DNA of 64,000 bases from Diplonema japonicum (lineage: Eukaryota > Euglenozoa > Diplonemea > Diplonemida > Diplonemidae), in assembly GCA_964019335.1 (NCBI GenBank), contig OZ025705.1:434001-498000 (forward strand), written 5' to 3'. A program made the position numbers and the translations under genes. The notes beneath the pieces are model-generated. The model did no database searches and had not been told where the DNA came from. It was given only the letters and a program-made list of their open reading frames with translations. Below, piece by piece: positions 10,555-20,022 of the stretch. Positions within the stretch are counted from its first letter, which is position 1. Each line of letters begins with the position of its first letter.

Positions 10555-13500
10555 TCATAGCCTGGCGTTCTTCGGGCGGAGCTCAGGCTTGATCTCTGTA
10601 AAGAAGGATGTTAGCAGAGCCTTGTGGTTCTGTAAGGCAAGGTCTCGAGAAGGCAAGGGGACTTTTCTCGGCGGTTTCGTGTTTGTGAAGGGACCCGTGG
10701 AGACAGGGAGGAACTCTATGCAGAGCGTCGCGTTCTGAAAGCTAAAACGGGAGAGCTTTCGTGGCTTGGTGCCCCACAGTTTCTCACCCTCTGTGACTGA
10801 GTAAGCAACTAACCTAGTTAAGGTGAAGACAAGGAAGTAATTTGGAGCCGGGAAAAATCCCACAAGCTTCTCGCCGCGATACTTGCCCCTCTTGCACGTT
10901 TGGTGAGCATGGTACATTGCAGCCATTGAAGGGTCGTATGGTGCCAAGACGCCTTTCAGCAACACACGAGTGTGTCTAGCTCGCTTGCCTTGTGCGTCGG
11001 GGTCTACCACCATGTTCTTCATACCCTCAGTAGCCTTCGTAGCCAAATCCAAGACTCCTGCTGCTGGTTTGACGACGACACCAACAAGCCCCTTCCCGAC
11101 ACCAGTGATCAAGCCCCCAAGGCCTCCCTCTTTTACACCTTCCACTGGCTTGTTTATGACTCCTTTGATGCCCTCGCCGATGCCTGATGCCAGTGAATTG
11201 GCTCCGTCTAGTACGCCCTCCCCAAAGGTGCGTGGTTTCTCCTTCCCTTGCTGCCTCCTCCTCCGGAGGTACTCATCGTCGAAGGACAGCTCCGCAACGC
11301 TCTTCCCCAAGCTGCCTGTGATACCTGTTGCGGTGTTCGTCACACCGTAGGCGACGCCGCCCGCAAGGCTGCCTGCGCCCCGCCCGATACTCCCTGCCAC
11401 CTCCGCGACTGTGCCTTCGTTCCTGAAGGCCGCCACAGGTTCGTAGAACAAGTCAGCGATGCCGTCGCCCACGTTGCCAAGCAGCCCCACTGGGTTCCCT
11501 AGGAACTCCAACGAGAGAAGCGTTCGGTACATCAGAGCCCACGACATGGTTTTGTACTGCATGAGAACCAGCTTGGCAACATCTTCCATAGGTGAAAACA
11601 CGTTAGCAAGACACAGCGCAGGGTACGACACAGGCACATCGCTCACCGACTTCATGAGACTCACCAGCGGGAGCTGCTCCTCCGTGACAACGTTGCCGTT
11701 CTCGAAGGTGACGTAAAACTTCATGGGGTGCACGTCCAGCGACTTCAGCGACAGCACGGTGTGCTGGGGTGGGGTTGCCTGCCCGAAGCCCTTCCATGTC
11801 TTGATGATGTTGAAGAGCTCGTACGCAAAGACATCATCCACCGTGAGCGTTAGTTCCCGAATAGCCAGCACTGCTGTCTCGCACTTGATCACATTCTGCG
11901 TGGCCTTCAAGCCAGTGAACGACATCTTAAAGAAGTCCTCTATCGTAGACTGCTCACGCTGCTCCTGCGCTGATAGGATTGCTGCTGTGTGGCCACTGCA
12001 GAGGACTACCTTAAACTCAGCTTTAGGATTGCTGTTGTCTATTTGAAAGCTGCCCACAGAGACGGCAATGTTGTAACCGTGAGTGCTGTCCACAGTTCCT
12101 TGCACTCTCACGTTCCTGGCGGTGTGGTAGAACGACTCCCTCCTCTCCAGGCCATCTCCCGCAATGTACGAGATCTCCATATCACCCACGAACCCCACGC
12201 CCCACGTGTTCTTCTCCTCTTTCACTTTCTCCCACCCCTCTTCCACAATTTCGATTTCCGGTCCCATATCCCCCTGAACGGCCTTCACCATCAGTGTGGT
12301 GCCTTCGATTGAAGCATAGCTGTCCTTCGGTGTGATGCTGATGACGCTTGTGGTCTCCCTGTCATCCTGGTGCACCGTTAACATCACCCTCCTGTCGCTG
12401 TGCTTGATGCCAAGGCAGTCGTGGTAGTGCGCCACCTTCTTGAAAGGTATCAACCGCTCAGGTGGGTAGGTGCGGTGCTCACTCATGCTGGAGATGGAAA
12501 CTGTTTGGAAGCTCCTCAACACTACCATCGAAGAGGGAAGTGCCTCGGGTTCGAAGGTGATGCACAGGGTGGGACCCTGAATGGAGATGCTGCACGCAAG
12601 GGTCATGAAGTCAGCGCCCTTTCGAAGCTTGAGCGAGATGCTGCCAATAGTGCCTGGGTTAAAGGTGCTGCTGCAGAAAGTAGTGCCATGGTGTGTGACC
12701 TTGACGTGGCACTTCTGCAAGGCCTCTGAAGGTGTCGTCCAACTGTCGGCGAGCGTTAGGCAGCTTCTCTCCCCCGCCTGTAGGGACACAAGCTGCGAAG
12801 ATTTCGAGAACAGCGCAACGATGACAGGTGTCTTGTTGACGGCAACGTAGCCCTGCATGATGCTGATCACCTTCGTCCGGTGGTACACGCCCTTGCCTCT
12901 GGCCACCTCTACTCCTGCGATGTGGTTGCAGCTCTCTCCCGCAGAGAAAGTCACCCCCATTGTCGTCTCGGGCAGGTCCACATTGAAGAACTCACTCCAC
13001 CCGTGCTTCTTCGAGAACCTGTCGAGAAACTGTGCATCTTCCCGCTTCCCTTGCTTCACCGCTAACTCCGATGTGCCGAACTGTGCCTTGCTCCACATGA
13101 GAACTTCGTCCGAGGGGCACAGTATACCTTCGTTGGAAAAGCCACCACGCACACCATGCCCGTCAGTGACGTACAGGTCACTGAAGGTTGTGAGGTTCCT
13201 GACCCAATAGGAAGTGTACACACACACCCTTCGTACACAGTTGTCGTTATCCACAACACTGGAGGTAAGTACAGTGAATGTGTAGTCGCGCACTGTATCG
13301 GTGACCTTGATTGTGTCTGAGAGGTGCTTCTTGTCACCAGTGTGGATGGTGGCACGTTCTGACACCGTGTATCTGGAGGGGTTCTTTGTCTCGAGAGGCA
13401 CCACAGCCAGTGAATACTCGTGGGCTGGGTCCGCAAGCAAGGGTGAGATGCCGCCTGGGGACACTGTTGCTATGACAGCCTGCGACTGCGTGGAGTGCAA

Positions 13501-16500
13501 CGTAAGCATGACAGGAACGGGCAGCGCATTGACTACTTCAAACATCGGCAGCAGCGTGATCTTAACGTCTGTCCCTTTCACGGTAGCTGTGAGTGCTACG
13601 CTGCTGCCTTTTGGCTCCGTAACACACGCAGGCATGCCACTCTCAGTCTTCATGATGTCGCTGAGACGCAAGGCACTGTATTTCAGCTTTCCTACCGATA
13701 CCTCTAGCACGGCTGACAGGTTGCTGTTCACACATTTCAACGGCAACGACACATCTCCCTTGGAAGGGATCTCCAGTGCACACCCATTGCACACCACCGC
13801 CGCGCTCTCATGCATCGAGTTTTTCAGCATTACTCGACTGCGCACCACTATCGTGTCGTTGACCTCCGCCTTGCCAGCTGGTTTGTACTCTGCTTTAACT
13901 ACATGCGAATGATATTTCAGGTCGCGTGGGAGGAAGCACTGCTGCATGGGGAGCGACACAAGAATGTTATCTTGGCTAATCATCAAATCTTGCTTCTTTA
14001 CAAGAAGTTTCGTGTTCCCCTCCACGGACACAGGGCCTTCCTCAGTTTCGAGCATAAAGGGCACCTCGGTGTCATTTCGGACGGCGATAAACCCGAGGAG
14101 GCCCTTCTCAGGCAGCACGGGGGGAGGGGCATAGAGCATGTCGTGTATTTCTTCTACCAGCACGTGATCGATGTTAATGCTCAACGCCTGATTCGGCATC
14201 AGCGTCCTGTTTTCAGGATTGTACTGCACTGTCGTTGGTTCCACGAACGGCTCCCAGCGCCCTTCGCGCCACATCAATCCTTCAATGGCCGCACCTTGTT
14301 CTTTGTTCTCGCACACAAGCTTCGCTAGGGGTGCTAGATTTGCGTGCAGCAAGGCCACAGTCAGCTCTTGTATTGAAACAGATACCCCACTCCTTCCCTC
14401 CTCACTACCGCCCCACATCGAGCCCATCACCGCAACACTCTTCCGCATCGTATCACAAAGCAGTACAACCAACGGCAGCTCCTTGAGTACCATGCCAACT
14501 TTGAGACGGATGCTCACGGCACACGCTTCTGGCGACCGTGTCATGTACACGCGAGTATCATCGTAACCACTGTGGAAGAGGTGCGCTTCGCCGGCAGCAT
14601 TACAGCAGCTTAGTGATGTTAGCTCACATGTCGCTTCAGAGGGGGTGGCTGAAAGGTGCACCAAGGCGCTAAGCGTTAAGTTACCGCATAACAATGCAAT
14701 CGGTACAGAACATGGCAAAAGAGTTGTGGTACTTGCAGTGCTTGCAGATCGTTGCATCACTTCATCTACAGTAACGTTGCTTCCGAAGCGCACGACACCA
14801 CCTGACACGTGGTGTGCGTTGAGGTCTTCCTCTGTGCAGGGGACAATAGCGTTAGTGAGCTGCAGCTCTTCTTTGTCACACACAAGGACGCACTTACCTT
14901 TGAAACCCAACCTTTTACCACCGCAGTCCCACACCATCGACCTTTCAACTACCAGACGAGTCCCCTTACAAGAGAAATCTTGGTCACACGGGTTGCACGT
15001 ACCTTCTGCAAGCACCATATCCTCGTCCATCCCCGTGGGTGTCTTCAGCCCTGACAATTCTTCGAGATGCAAGCTTACTCCCTCACAACGCATGGCCACT
15101 GAAGAAGTAGCAGTGCTAGCAGTGTGGGTTAGACTTGTGGCTTTGATAGTGCCAAGAGTAGCGTGCTGCATGGCTAGGGAAGCATTTGCCCACTTGCAGG
15201 TGTAGTGTTTTGTGTAGTCCTCGTCAGATAGCGCAACGAACTCAATCACGAGGCTGCAGGCCATGACTTCGAATGACTTGTGCACAACACCCAGTGCAGG
15301 GACGTGCAGGGCGCAGGTAAGCCAAGGGCGTGTGGAGAGTGGCCATGGCTTCGGGGGTGGGTTTGTCGGGAGGACTTCTGATGGCGCGGGCGGTGTGGAG
15401 AAGTTGTTCAATACCGCAGCAGTCCAGTTGGAGAGCTCGAGAGAAGCCACGTCGACAGCAGACAAGTCACCACCTATATCGCACCATAGCCATGGTGCCG
15501 ACTCAGAGGTGTCCTGCCACAGCGACAAGGTGTGTATAGAGAGAGCAGCCTGTACCCCACCAGTGCACACCGTCAGATCGGTGCGATACTCCATGGCCAC
15601 CCCGACATCCGCCAGTTTTGTGTTCCCCACGAATTCACTGCAAAGGTGGTCTATTCTCGCGTTCACATATACAGCGCACTCTTCGACTGTCTCCCCTTCA
15701 CGGGGTGCCGGAACAGTGACATCAAGCAGCCCCCGAGACGTGATGCGAACACACACCTGTTCCTCATGGACTCCTGCATGAGGCAGTTTGTACTTCAGGC
15801 TGCGTATCTCGTTCATGACCGTTCTTGATGTGTAGTCGAGGTGTCTCCAGAGCCAGCTCATGTGCTGGTATTGGTAGACGTCGATGGCCGCGTACAAAGC
15901 AAGGACGGCTTTGCAGTTCGCAAAGCACACATCGAGGTTTGCTGTGGGTGAGCACTCTGTAATCCGTGTCGCGCCAGGCGAGTCCTGCCACATGCTGTCC
16001 CATGCCACACCAGTGTTCTGTTTCAACGACGACTTCAGGGCGTCTGGAGCCAGCTGCGGGGAGTACCAGCCTGTGTACTTGATTTCCAAGCTGCTGTCGT
16101 CCCCAAGTGGTTCTAAGAGCGGTCGTGACGGGAGGCTGAAGTGCGTGAGCACCAGCGATGGCATACTCCACGCGAACGCCCAGTGGTCCCAATAGTAAGT
16201 GAATTCCATAAGTGGTGCTGTGTGGCTGAGGGTGGCCCTGTGAGAGCCACCAGCGGTTAGCGTCGCGTTCACCTCTCCACTGCAAGACAAGGCCACTATT
16301 GATACAAGGTCACAAGGGTTCAGAGTTCCAGCCCCTCTCGTGTAAGACGCAGGGACGTCCAGGTCATAACTAGACTGCATGTAAGGGACCAAAGCCAGCA
16401 GCGCATCGATATCCTTCCCTAAAGTGTCCCTGTCGGCTGTGAGCGTACAGGCTGTGCAATGGAGTTTCAAAGGGGACACGAGTGTGACATTAGATTGGAG

Positions 16501-18339
16501 TGGGTTGCACTTCTTCTGCACCCACACCATCTGTGTTCCTGATGCTTCAATTGCAGTGCTCCCAATGACTTGTACGTCACCCGTTTCCACGACAGTCCTG
16601 TTCTCTGCACACGTACTTGCGAACTCGACTTGCAGTCCATTGTGCGCATGGACTGCAAACCGACCGAGGTCCACAACAAGCCCTGCACCACATGTAGCTG
16701 TGAAAGTGCTGGCGCCTTCAACCCACGGGGCTTGCTGCGCCGCTAAGATGTTCTGCTTATAAGCCTCCAGCGTGACCTCGATGTGGTGTTTGAGCTCAAG
16801 CAAATCGCCCTTGTTGCCCACAGAGGATAAGTCCACGCACACCGTGCTAGCTTCCTCACGCGTGACGTCGGTGATAGACCGCAGTGTGATGCCTCCTGCG
16901 GTCTCTCGGATAGTGGTTACGTCGGGCAGCAGGTACATCAGTGCGCTTGTACCGTCGCACCATTGCAGCATAAGCCTCGGTGAGTATGGTACAAAGTACA
17001 CATCACACTGGATTGGGGCTTGCTTGTCAAGTACATAAGGAGACGTCACTTGCACGGAACGCAAGCAGAGAGGATCTGGCACGCTCGGGTAGTACAGCAA
17101 GTGTATCAAAGGATAGGCTATGTCGAGGATGAGGTGATGAAGGGCGGCGGTCGTGAGGCGTACAAAGACGTTGGGGGGTACTGTGAGGTGCGTGGCTGAC
17201 GCAGAATACTCGAGGCTTATCCGCTGCCTCTCCGTGAGGATGGTCGTGCCGTCCATGACAACAGTGGTGCCCTGAGAGGCAACAGCAAGGATTCCGTTTT
17301 CCGCACGAAAACTGACCTCTTTACAGAGTGTTGCAACAAGTACCTTATCGAGGGAAGGAAACTTCACACAGACACCGCCCTCCAAAGCCATATGAAGTGC
17401 CAACGATTCTGATTGGGACCCTCTCGTCAGCCCAGCACCGAGCGCACCAAATGCATCTTTCAACTTCATGAGAACCGGTATATCAGTGGACACTTCTAGT
17501 TGTTGCTTCACACGCACACGCACGCCAGAATCATCCATTCCTACCCACAAAGAGGTGTTCTTCAGAAGGGGCTCAGCAGACAAGTCGTGGAAGGCGATGC
17601 CACCATCACACCACTCTGCGAGCCTACACCGCAGAGACACTGCTTTAAACAGTTCAATGTGCACTCCCTGAAAGGCCTGCGGACACTGCACGGCTTGGGG
17701 TGCACCGTGGCAAACGGAAACAGTAGCACCAGTGAAGGAGTGCGAGACTATCGATGGGGCAACCGGGTCGCAGATACACGTTAGAATGGGAGGAGAAGGG
17801 GTGCTAGCAGATATAACGTCCGTTGCACTGGTAAGAGTGATGGTTGTTGGGAGGGAGAGAGAGAGCAGGTGATGAGGTGGCGTCGGGAGTGTACACGGGA
17901 GGTGTGTATCAAGAGACAGAGAATCAAAGTGGACTGTAAGAGCGAGGCCGTGCGGGTTGTGTAAGGTCACATTGTGCAACTGTACAGAGAGGTACTTCAA
18001 AGCTGGATGATCAAAACAGAGGCTATGCCGCTCCGTTCCGCCACTACTCTCTTCGACTACGCTACCCAGAGAAATGGCCAGTCCCCTGACCGTCACAAGA
18101 AGGGGCCGAGGGTGTGCAGGACGCAACTCAACTCTGACCCACTCTGCCTTCATCCCATGAGCCTCGCATCCAAATATGTCCACCCAGCTGAATCCTGTTC
18201 CCCATTGCACTTTCGTCACCTTTACCCCAAACACCACACGGATCAGGATCACATAAAGAATCCACAAAGCGGTCTTCACCACCCACATCACCACAGCCGC
18301 CAGTGCTGCGAGCACGTGACGTAACGTATCAGCAACCAT
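10555..18339 (-). CDS. VPS13-like bridge lipid-transfer protein
   Basis: A 2594-residue intronless protein. The C-terminal part, from about residue 2270, carries the highly conserved VPS13 C region: GNPVGLLGNVGDGIADLFYE, then many Gly-rich repeats, ITGSLGKSVAELSFDDEYLRR and a second Gly/Val repeat block. A segment at about 1680-1800 (YWVRNLTTFSDLYV and after) fits the VPS13 adaptor/SHR-binding region. Known VPS13 proteins move phospholipids between membranes at contact sites. The usual chorein N-terminus is not visible. Instead the protein starts with a hydrophobic segment (about residues 8-40, with WVVKTALWILYVILI), like the anchored BLTP1/Csf1 or BLTP2/Hobbit proteins. At 2594 residues it is shorter than many VPS13 proteins. 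The family call is strong at the C-terminus; the N-terminal anchor is inferred. Confidence 0.87.
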   Translation of the reverse strand: MVADTLRHVLAALAAVVMWVVKTALWILYVILIRVVFGVKVTKVQWGTGFSWVDIFGCEAHGMKAEWVRVELRPAHPRPLLVTVRGLAISLGSVVEESSGGTERHSLCFDHPALKYLSVQLHNVTLHNPHGLALTVHFDSLSLDTHLPCTLPTPPHHLLSLSLPTTITLTSATDVISASTPSPPILTCICDPVAPSIVSHSFTGATVSVCHGAPQAVQCPQAFQGVHIELFKAVSLRCRLAEWCDGGIAFHDLSAEPLLKNTSLWVGMDDSGVRVRVKQQLEVSTDIPVLMKLKDAFGALGAGLTRGSQSESLALHMALEGGVCVKFPSLDKVLVATLCKEVSFRAENGILAVASQGTTVVMDGTTILTERQRISLEYSASATHLTVPPNVFVRLTTAALHHLILDIAYPLIHLLYYPSVPDPLCLRSVQVTSPYVLDKQAPIQCDVYFVPYSPRLMLQWCDGTSALMYLLPDVTTIRETAGGITLRSITDVTREEASTVCVDLSSVGNKGDLLELKHHIEVTLEAYKQNILAAQQAPWVEGASTFTATCGAGLVVDLGRFAVHAHNGLQVEFASTCAENRTVVETGDVQVIGSTAIEASGTQMVWVQKKCNPLQSNVTLVSPLKLHCTACTLTADRDTLGKDIDALLALVPYMQSSYDLDVPASYTRGAGTLNPCDLVSIVALSCSGEVNATLTAGGSHRATLSHTAPLMEFTYYWDHWAFAWSMPSLVLTHFSLPSRPLLEPLGDDSSLEIKYTGWYSPQLAPDALKSSLKQNTGVAWDSMWQDSPGATRITECSPTANLDVCFANCKAVLALYAAIDVYQYQHMSWLWRHLDYTSRTVMNEIRSLKYKLPHAGVHEEQVCVRITSRGLLDVTVPAPREGETVEECAVYVNARIDHLCSEFVGNTKLADVGVAMEYRTDLTVCTGGVQAALSIHTLSLWQDTSESAPWLWCDIGGDLSAVDVASLELSNWTAAVLNNFSTPPAPSEVLPTNPPPKPWPLSTRPWLTCALHVPALGVVHKSFEVMACSLVIEFVALSDEDYTKHYTCKWANASLAMQHATLGTIKATSLTHTASTATSSVAMRCEGVSLHLEELSGLKTPTGMDEDMVLAEGTCNPCDQDFSCKGTRLVVERSMVWDCGGKRLGFKGKCVLVCDKEELQLTNAIVPCTEEDLNAHHVSGGVVRFGSNVTVDEVMQRSASTASTTTLLPCSVPIALLCGNLTLSALVHLSATPSEATCELTSLSCCNAAGEAHLFHSGYDDTRVYMTRSPEACAVSIRLKVGMVLKELPLVVLLCDTMRKSVAVMGSMWGGSEEGRSGVSVSIQELTVALLHANLAPLAKLVCENKEQGAAIEGLMWREGRWEPFVEPTTVQYNPENRTLMPNQALSINIDHVLVEEIHDMLYAPPPVLPEKGLLGFIAVRNDTEVPFMLETEEGPVSVEGNTKLLVKKQDLMISQDNILVSLPMQQCFLPRDLKYHSHVVKAEYKPAGKAEVNDTIVVRSRVMLKNSMHESAAVVCNGCALEIPSKGDVSLPLKCVNSNLSAVLEVSVGKLKYSALRLSDIMKTESGMPACVTEPKGSSVALTATVKGTDVKITLLPMFEVVNALPVPVMLTLHSTQSQAVIATVSPGGISPLLADPAHEYSLAVVPLETKNPSRYTVSERATIHTGDKKHLSDTIKVTDTVRDYTFTVLTSSVVDNDNCVRRVCVYTSYWVRNLTTFSDLYVTDGHGVRGGFSNEGILCPSDEVLMWSKAQFGTSELAVKQGKREDAQFLDRFSKKHGWSEFFNVDLPETTMGVTFSAGESCNHIAGVEVARGKGVYHRTKVISIMQGYVAVNKTPVIVALFSKSSQLVSLQAGERSCLTLADSWTTPSEALQKCHVKVTHHGTTFCSSTFNPGTIGSISLKLRKGADFMTLACSISIQGPTLCITFEPEALPSSMVVLRSFQTVSISSMSEHRTYPPERLIPFKKVAHYHDCLGIKHSDRRVMLTVHQDDRETTSVISITPKDSYASIEGTTLMVKAVQGDMGPEIEIVEEGWEKVKEEKNTWGVGFVGDMEISYIAGDGLERRESFYHTARNVRVQGTVDSTHGYNIAVSVGSFQIDNSNPKAEFKVVLCSGHTAAILSAQEQREQSTIEDFFKMSFTGLKATQNVIKCETAVLAIRELTLTVDDVFAYELFNIIKTWKGFGQATPPQHTVLSLKSLDVHPMKFYVTFENGNVVTEEQLPLVSLMKSVSDVPVSYPALCLANVFSPMEDVAKLVLMQYKTMSWALMYRTLLSLEFLGNPVGLLGNVGDGIADLFYEPVAAFRNEGTVAEVAGSIGRGAGSLAGGVAYGVTNTATGITGSLGKSVAELSFDDEYLRRRRQQGKEKPRTFGEGVLDGANSLASGIGEGIKGVINKPVEGVKEGGLGGLITGVGKGLVGVVVKPAAGVLDLATKATEGMKNMVVDPDAQGKRARHTRVLLKGVLAPYDPSMAAMYHAHQTCKRGKYRGEKLVGFFPAPNYFLVFTLTRLVAYSVTEGEKLWGTKPRKLSRFSFQNATLCIEFLPVSTGPFTNTKPPRKVPLPSRDLALQNHKALLTSFFTEIKPELRPKNARL

Positions 18340-18461
18340 TGCACGACGTCCTAACCCTGGTGGTTGACCATCAGCAATAAGCTACAAAAGGTAATAATAC
18401 TACTTACTGTGTACGGGCAACATTCTTTGAACCTTCTTGAAAAAGAAGGGACATGCTGCGT

Positions 18462-19433
18462 TTAAACACCCGCCACGTTGTACATCCTGTCGGCTCGCAT
18501 GGGGTGGTTGGAGCGCAGGTGCTGTTGATTTTCAGTTGCACGGAGACGGAAGGAACGGGTGAGACTGTAAGAGAGGTTTGTGCGTGGCCTCGCAGTGGGG
18601 GGGCGGGGCTTGTTGGGAGGCGTGTACCACGACAGGATGTCAGATGTGTTGAAAGTGGACTGGAGAGATGGCTTTTGCAGCAAGTTGAGCGAATAATACT
18701 TCAAGAACTTCACCACTGAGATGCATCCAGTGTGGTCGGGTTCTAACTTTTCAACGATATCGGCTACCTGCTGCCAAGACAGCTCTGCAGGGTGTCGGCA
18801 CACGAGAGCGTTGCTTTTGAGTGCCGAATAGAAGACCGACACGGGGACCCTGTCGTTCCCATCCGTGAGGGAGAGGAACAACTTCTTCAACCCGTCAACT
18901 TTTTTTTTCAAATCGGTATTTTCCAACGCTGTCATCCGCTCACTGTCACCCAGCACTGCATATGGCGGCGGGGCCCAAGAGGCGCCCAGAATGCTTTTAG
19001 GTCTTTTCTCGCCCAACCCGACATCTGACTTATTCCCAAGCATGGTTTTCCGCATAGATTTATTCAAAGGTCCACCGTAGCAGAACCTGCTCACTTCCTC
19101 CTTCTCGCTCTGCAGGGTGTTGGTGGTGGTGTTGATGTTGGTGTCGGTGGTCTCGGGTTCTCGTCGCACGAGTGCTTTGGGGTCCACGTACCCGTTCTCC
19201 GACTTGCTTTCTACCAGGTCGGCAAGCCATTTCTTATCTCGCATTGTCTTCAAGCCAAGCACTTTGCGTAATCTTCTTGTTGCATCTTCCACCTCTACGA
19301 CGTCGTCCAGTGCGAACTCCTTCCACACACTGAAGCTCCGAGCGCGCATGAGGTTCCGCAGCTTGGTCTGCACATCTGTCACAGTGCTCACAGTGGTGCT
19401 GACACAGCTTCCTGATTGGGTTACAAGTGACAT
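18462..19433 (-). CDS. EF-hand-like protein of unknown function
   Basis: A 323-residue intronless protein. The middle (about residues 180-260) contains two helix-loop-helix patterns resembling degenerate EF-hands: LFLSLTDGNDRVPVSVFYSA and VEKLEPDHTGCISVVKFLKY. The second has D-x-D/T-x-G-like loop spacing (EPDHTGCISV), so calcium binding is possible but key loop acids are incomplete. The N-terminal 130 residues are charged and partly helical, with a Thr/Asn-rich linker. The C-terminus is basic and Pro/Arg-rich. A cytoskeletal or flagellar protein would fit this composition, but nothing identifies one. It ends 122 bases before the VPS13-like start. Confidence 0.7.
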   Translation of the reverse strand: MSLVTQSGSCVSTTVSTVTDVQTKLRNLMRARSFSVWKEFALDDVVEVEDATRRLRKVLGLKTMRDKKWLADLVESKSENGYVDPKALVRREPETTDTNINTTTNTLQSEKEEVSRFCYGGPLNKSMRKTMLGNKSDVGLGEKRPKSILGASWAPPPYAVLGDSERMTALENTDLKKKVDGLKKLFLSLTDGNDRVPVSVFYSALKSNALVCRHPAELSWQQVADIVEKLEPDHTGCISVVKFLKYYSLNLLQKPSLQSTFNTSDILSWYTPPNKPRPPTARPRTNLSYSLTRSFRLRATENQQHLRSNHPMRADRMYNVAGV

Positions 19434-19561
19434 CTTTCCCCTTAGCCCTTTTTTTTCTTTTTTTTCTTATCTTACCTGTGTTGTAAAAAGAATGTCACAA
19501 CCTGTAACATTGCACCCCAATAGTGTTGTGCTTTTTTTTTTTTTTTTTTTAATTATATCTT

Positions 19562-19720
19562 TTACATGTAAGCCCCCATTCCCAGTGTAGGCCTCTGACC
19601 AGAGCTGGATGGTACGTGTGCCTTGGGGTTTGCTCCTGAGTTGAACCCCACGTGGTTGCTTTGCGGTGCTGCCTGGCCGCCTAGCTTCTGCACAGCATGG
19701 GCTGGAAGGGTACCGGTCAT
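19562..19720 (-). CDS. Candidate 52-residue small protein
   Basis: A short ORF of 53 codons, from ATG at 19720 to TAA at 19562. It sits as an island of balanced composition between A/T-rich runs. The peptide begins MTGTLPAHAVQKLGGQ and ends GQRPTLGMGAYM; it is Gly, Pro, Ala and Ser-rich and has no membrane segment. The ATG directly follows TTACACAATACAAG, an acceptor-like AG. Codon choice resembles neighbouring genes rather than intergenic DNA. It could be a small basic structural or microtubule-associated protein, or the last exon of something larger. I know of no homologue. Confidence 0.45.
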   Translation of the reverse strand: MTGTLPAHAVQKLGGQAAPQSNHVGFNSGANPKAHVPSSSGQRPTLGMGAYM

Positions 19721-20022
19721 CTTGTATTGTGTAATGCTGAGTAACTAACGTTGCATTTTGAAGAAGAAGAGAAAAAGGGGAAAAAGATAAGAGGGTTCAC
19801 AACCCCACAGGGCCACGAGAGAAACACGAGTAACGAGATAAAAACCACAGCCGAAGAGAAGAAAAAGAGAGCAAATAAAAAAAAGAAGAAGAAGACGCGC
19901 GATGTACCTACCCATCAGGACCCCTCAGAGGGGCCCATGCAGGACAGAGTAACGGAGAATTAACGTGGGCAACGGGGGCAAGGAGAGCGGGAAGGAGGGT
20001 TTTTTTTTTTTCTTTTTTTTTT
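19721..20022. other. A/T and A/G-rich intergenic stretch
   Basis: About 300 bases between the aspartic protease stop and the small ORF. They are A/G-rich (many GAAGAAGA-like words), with a T run near 20000. No gene seen. Confidence 0.6.
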
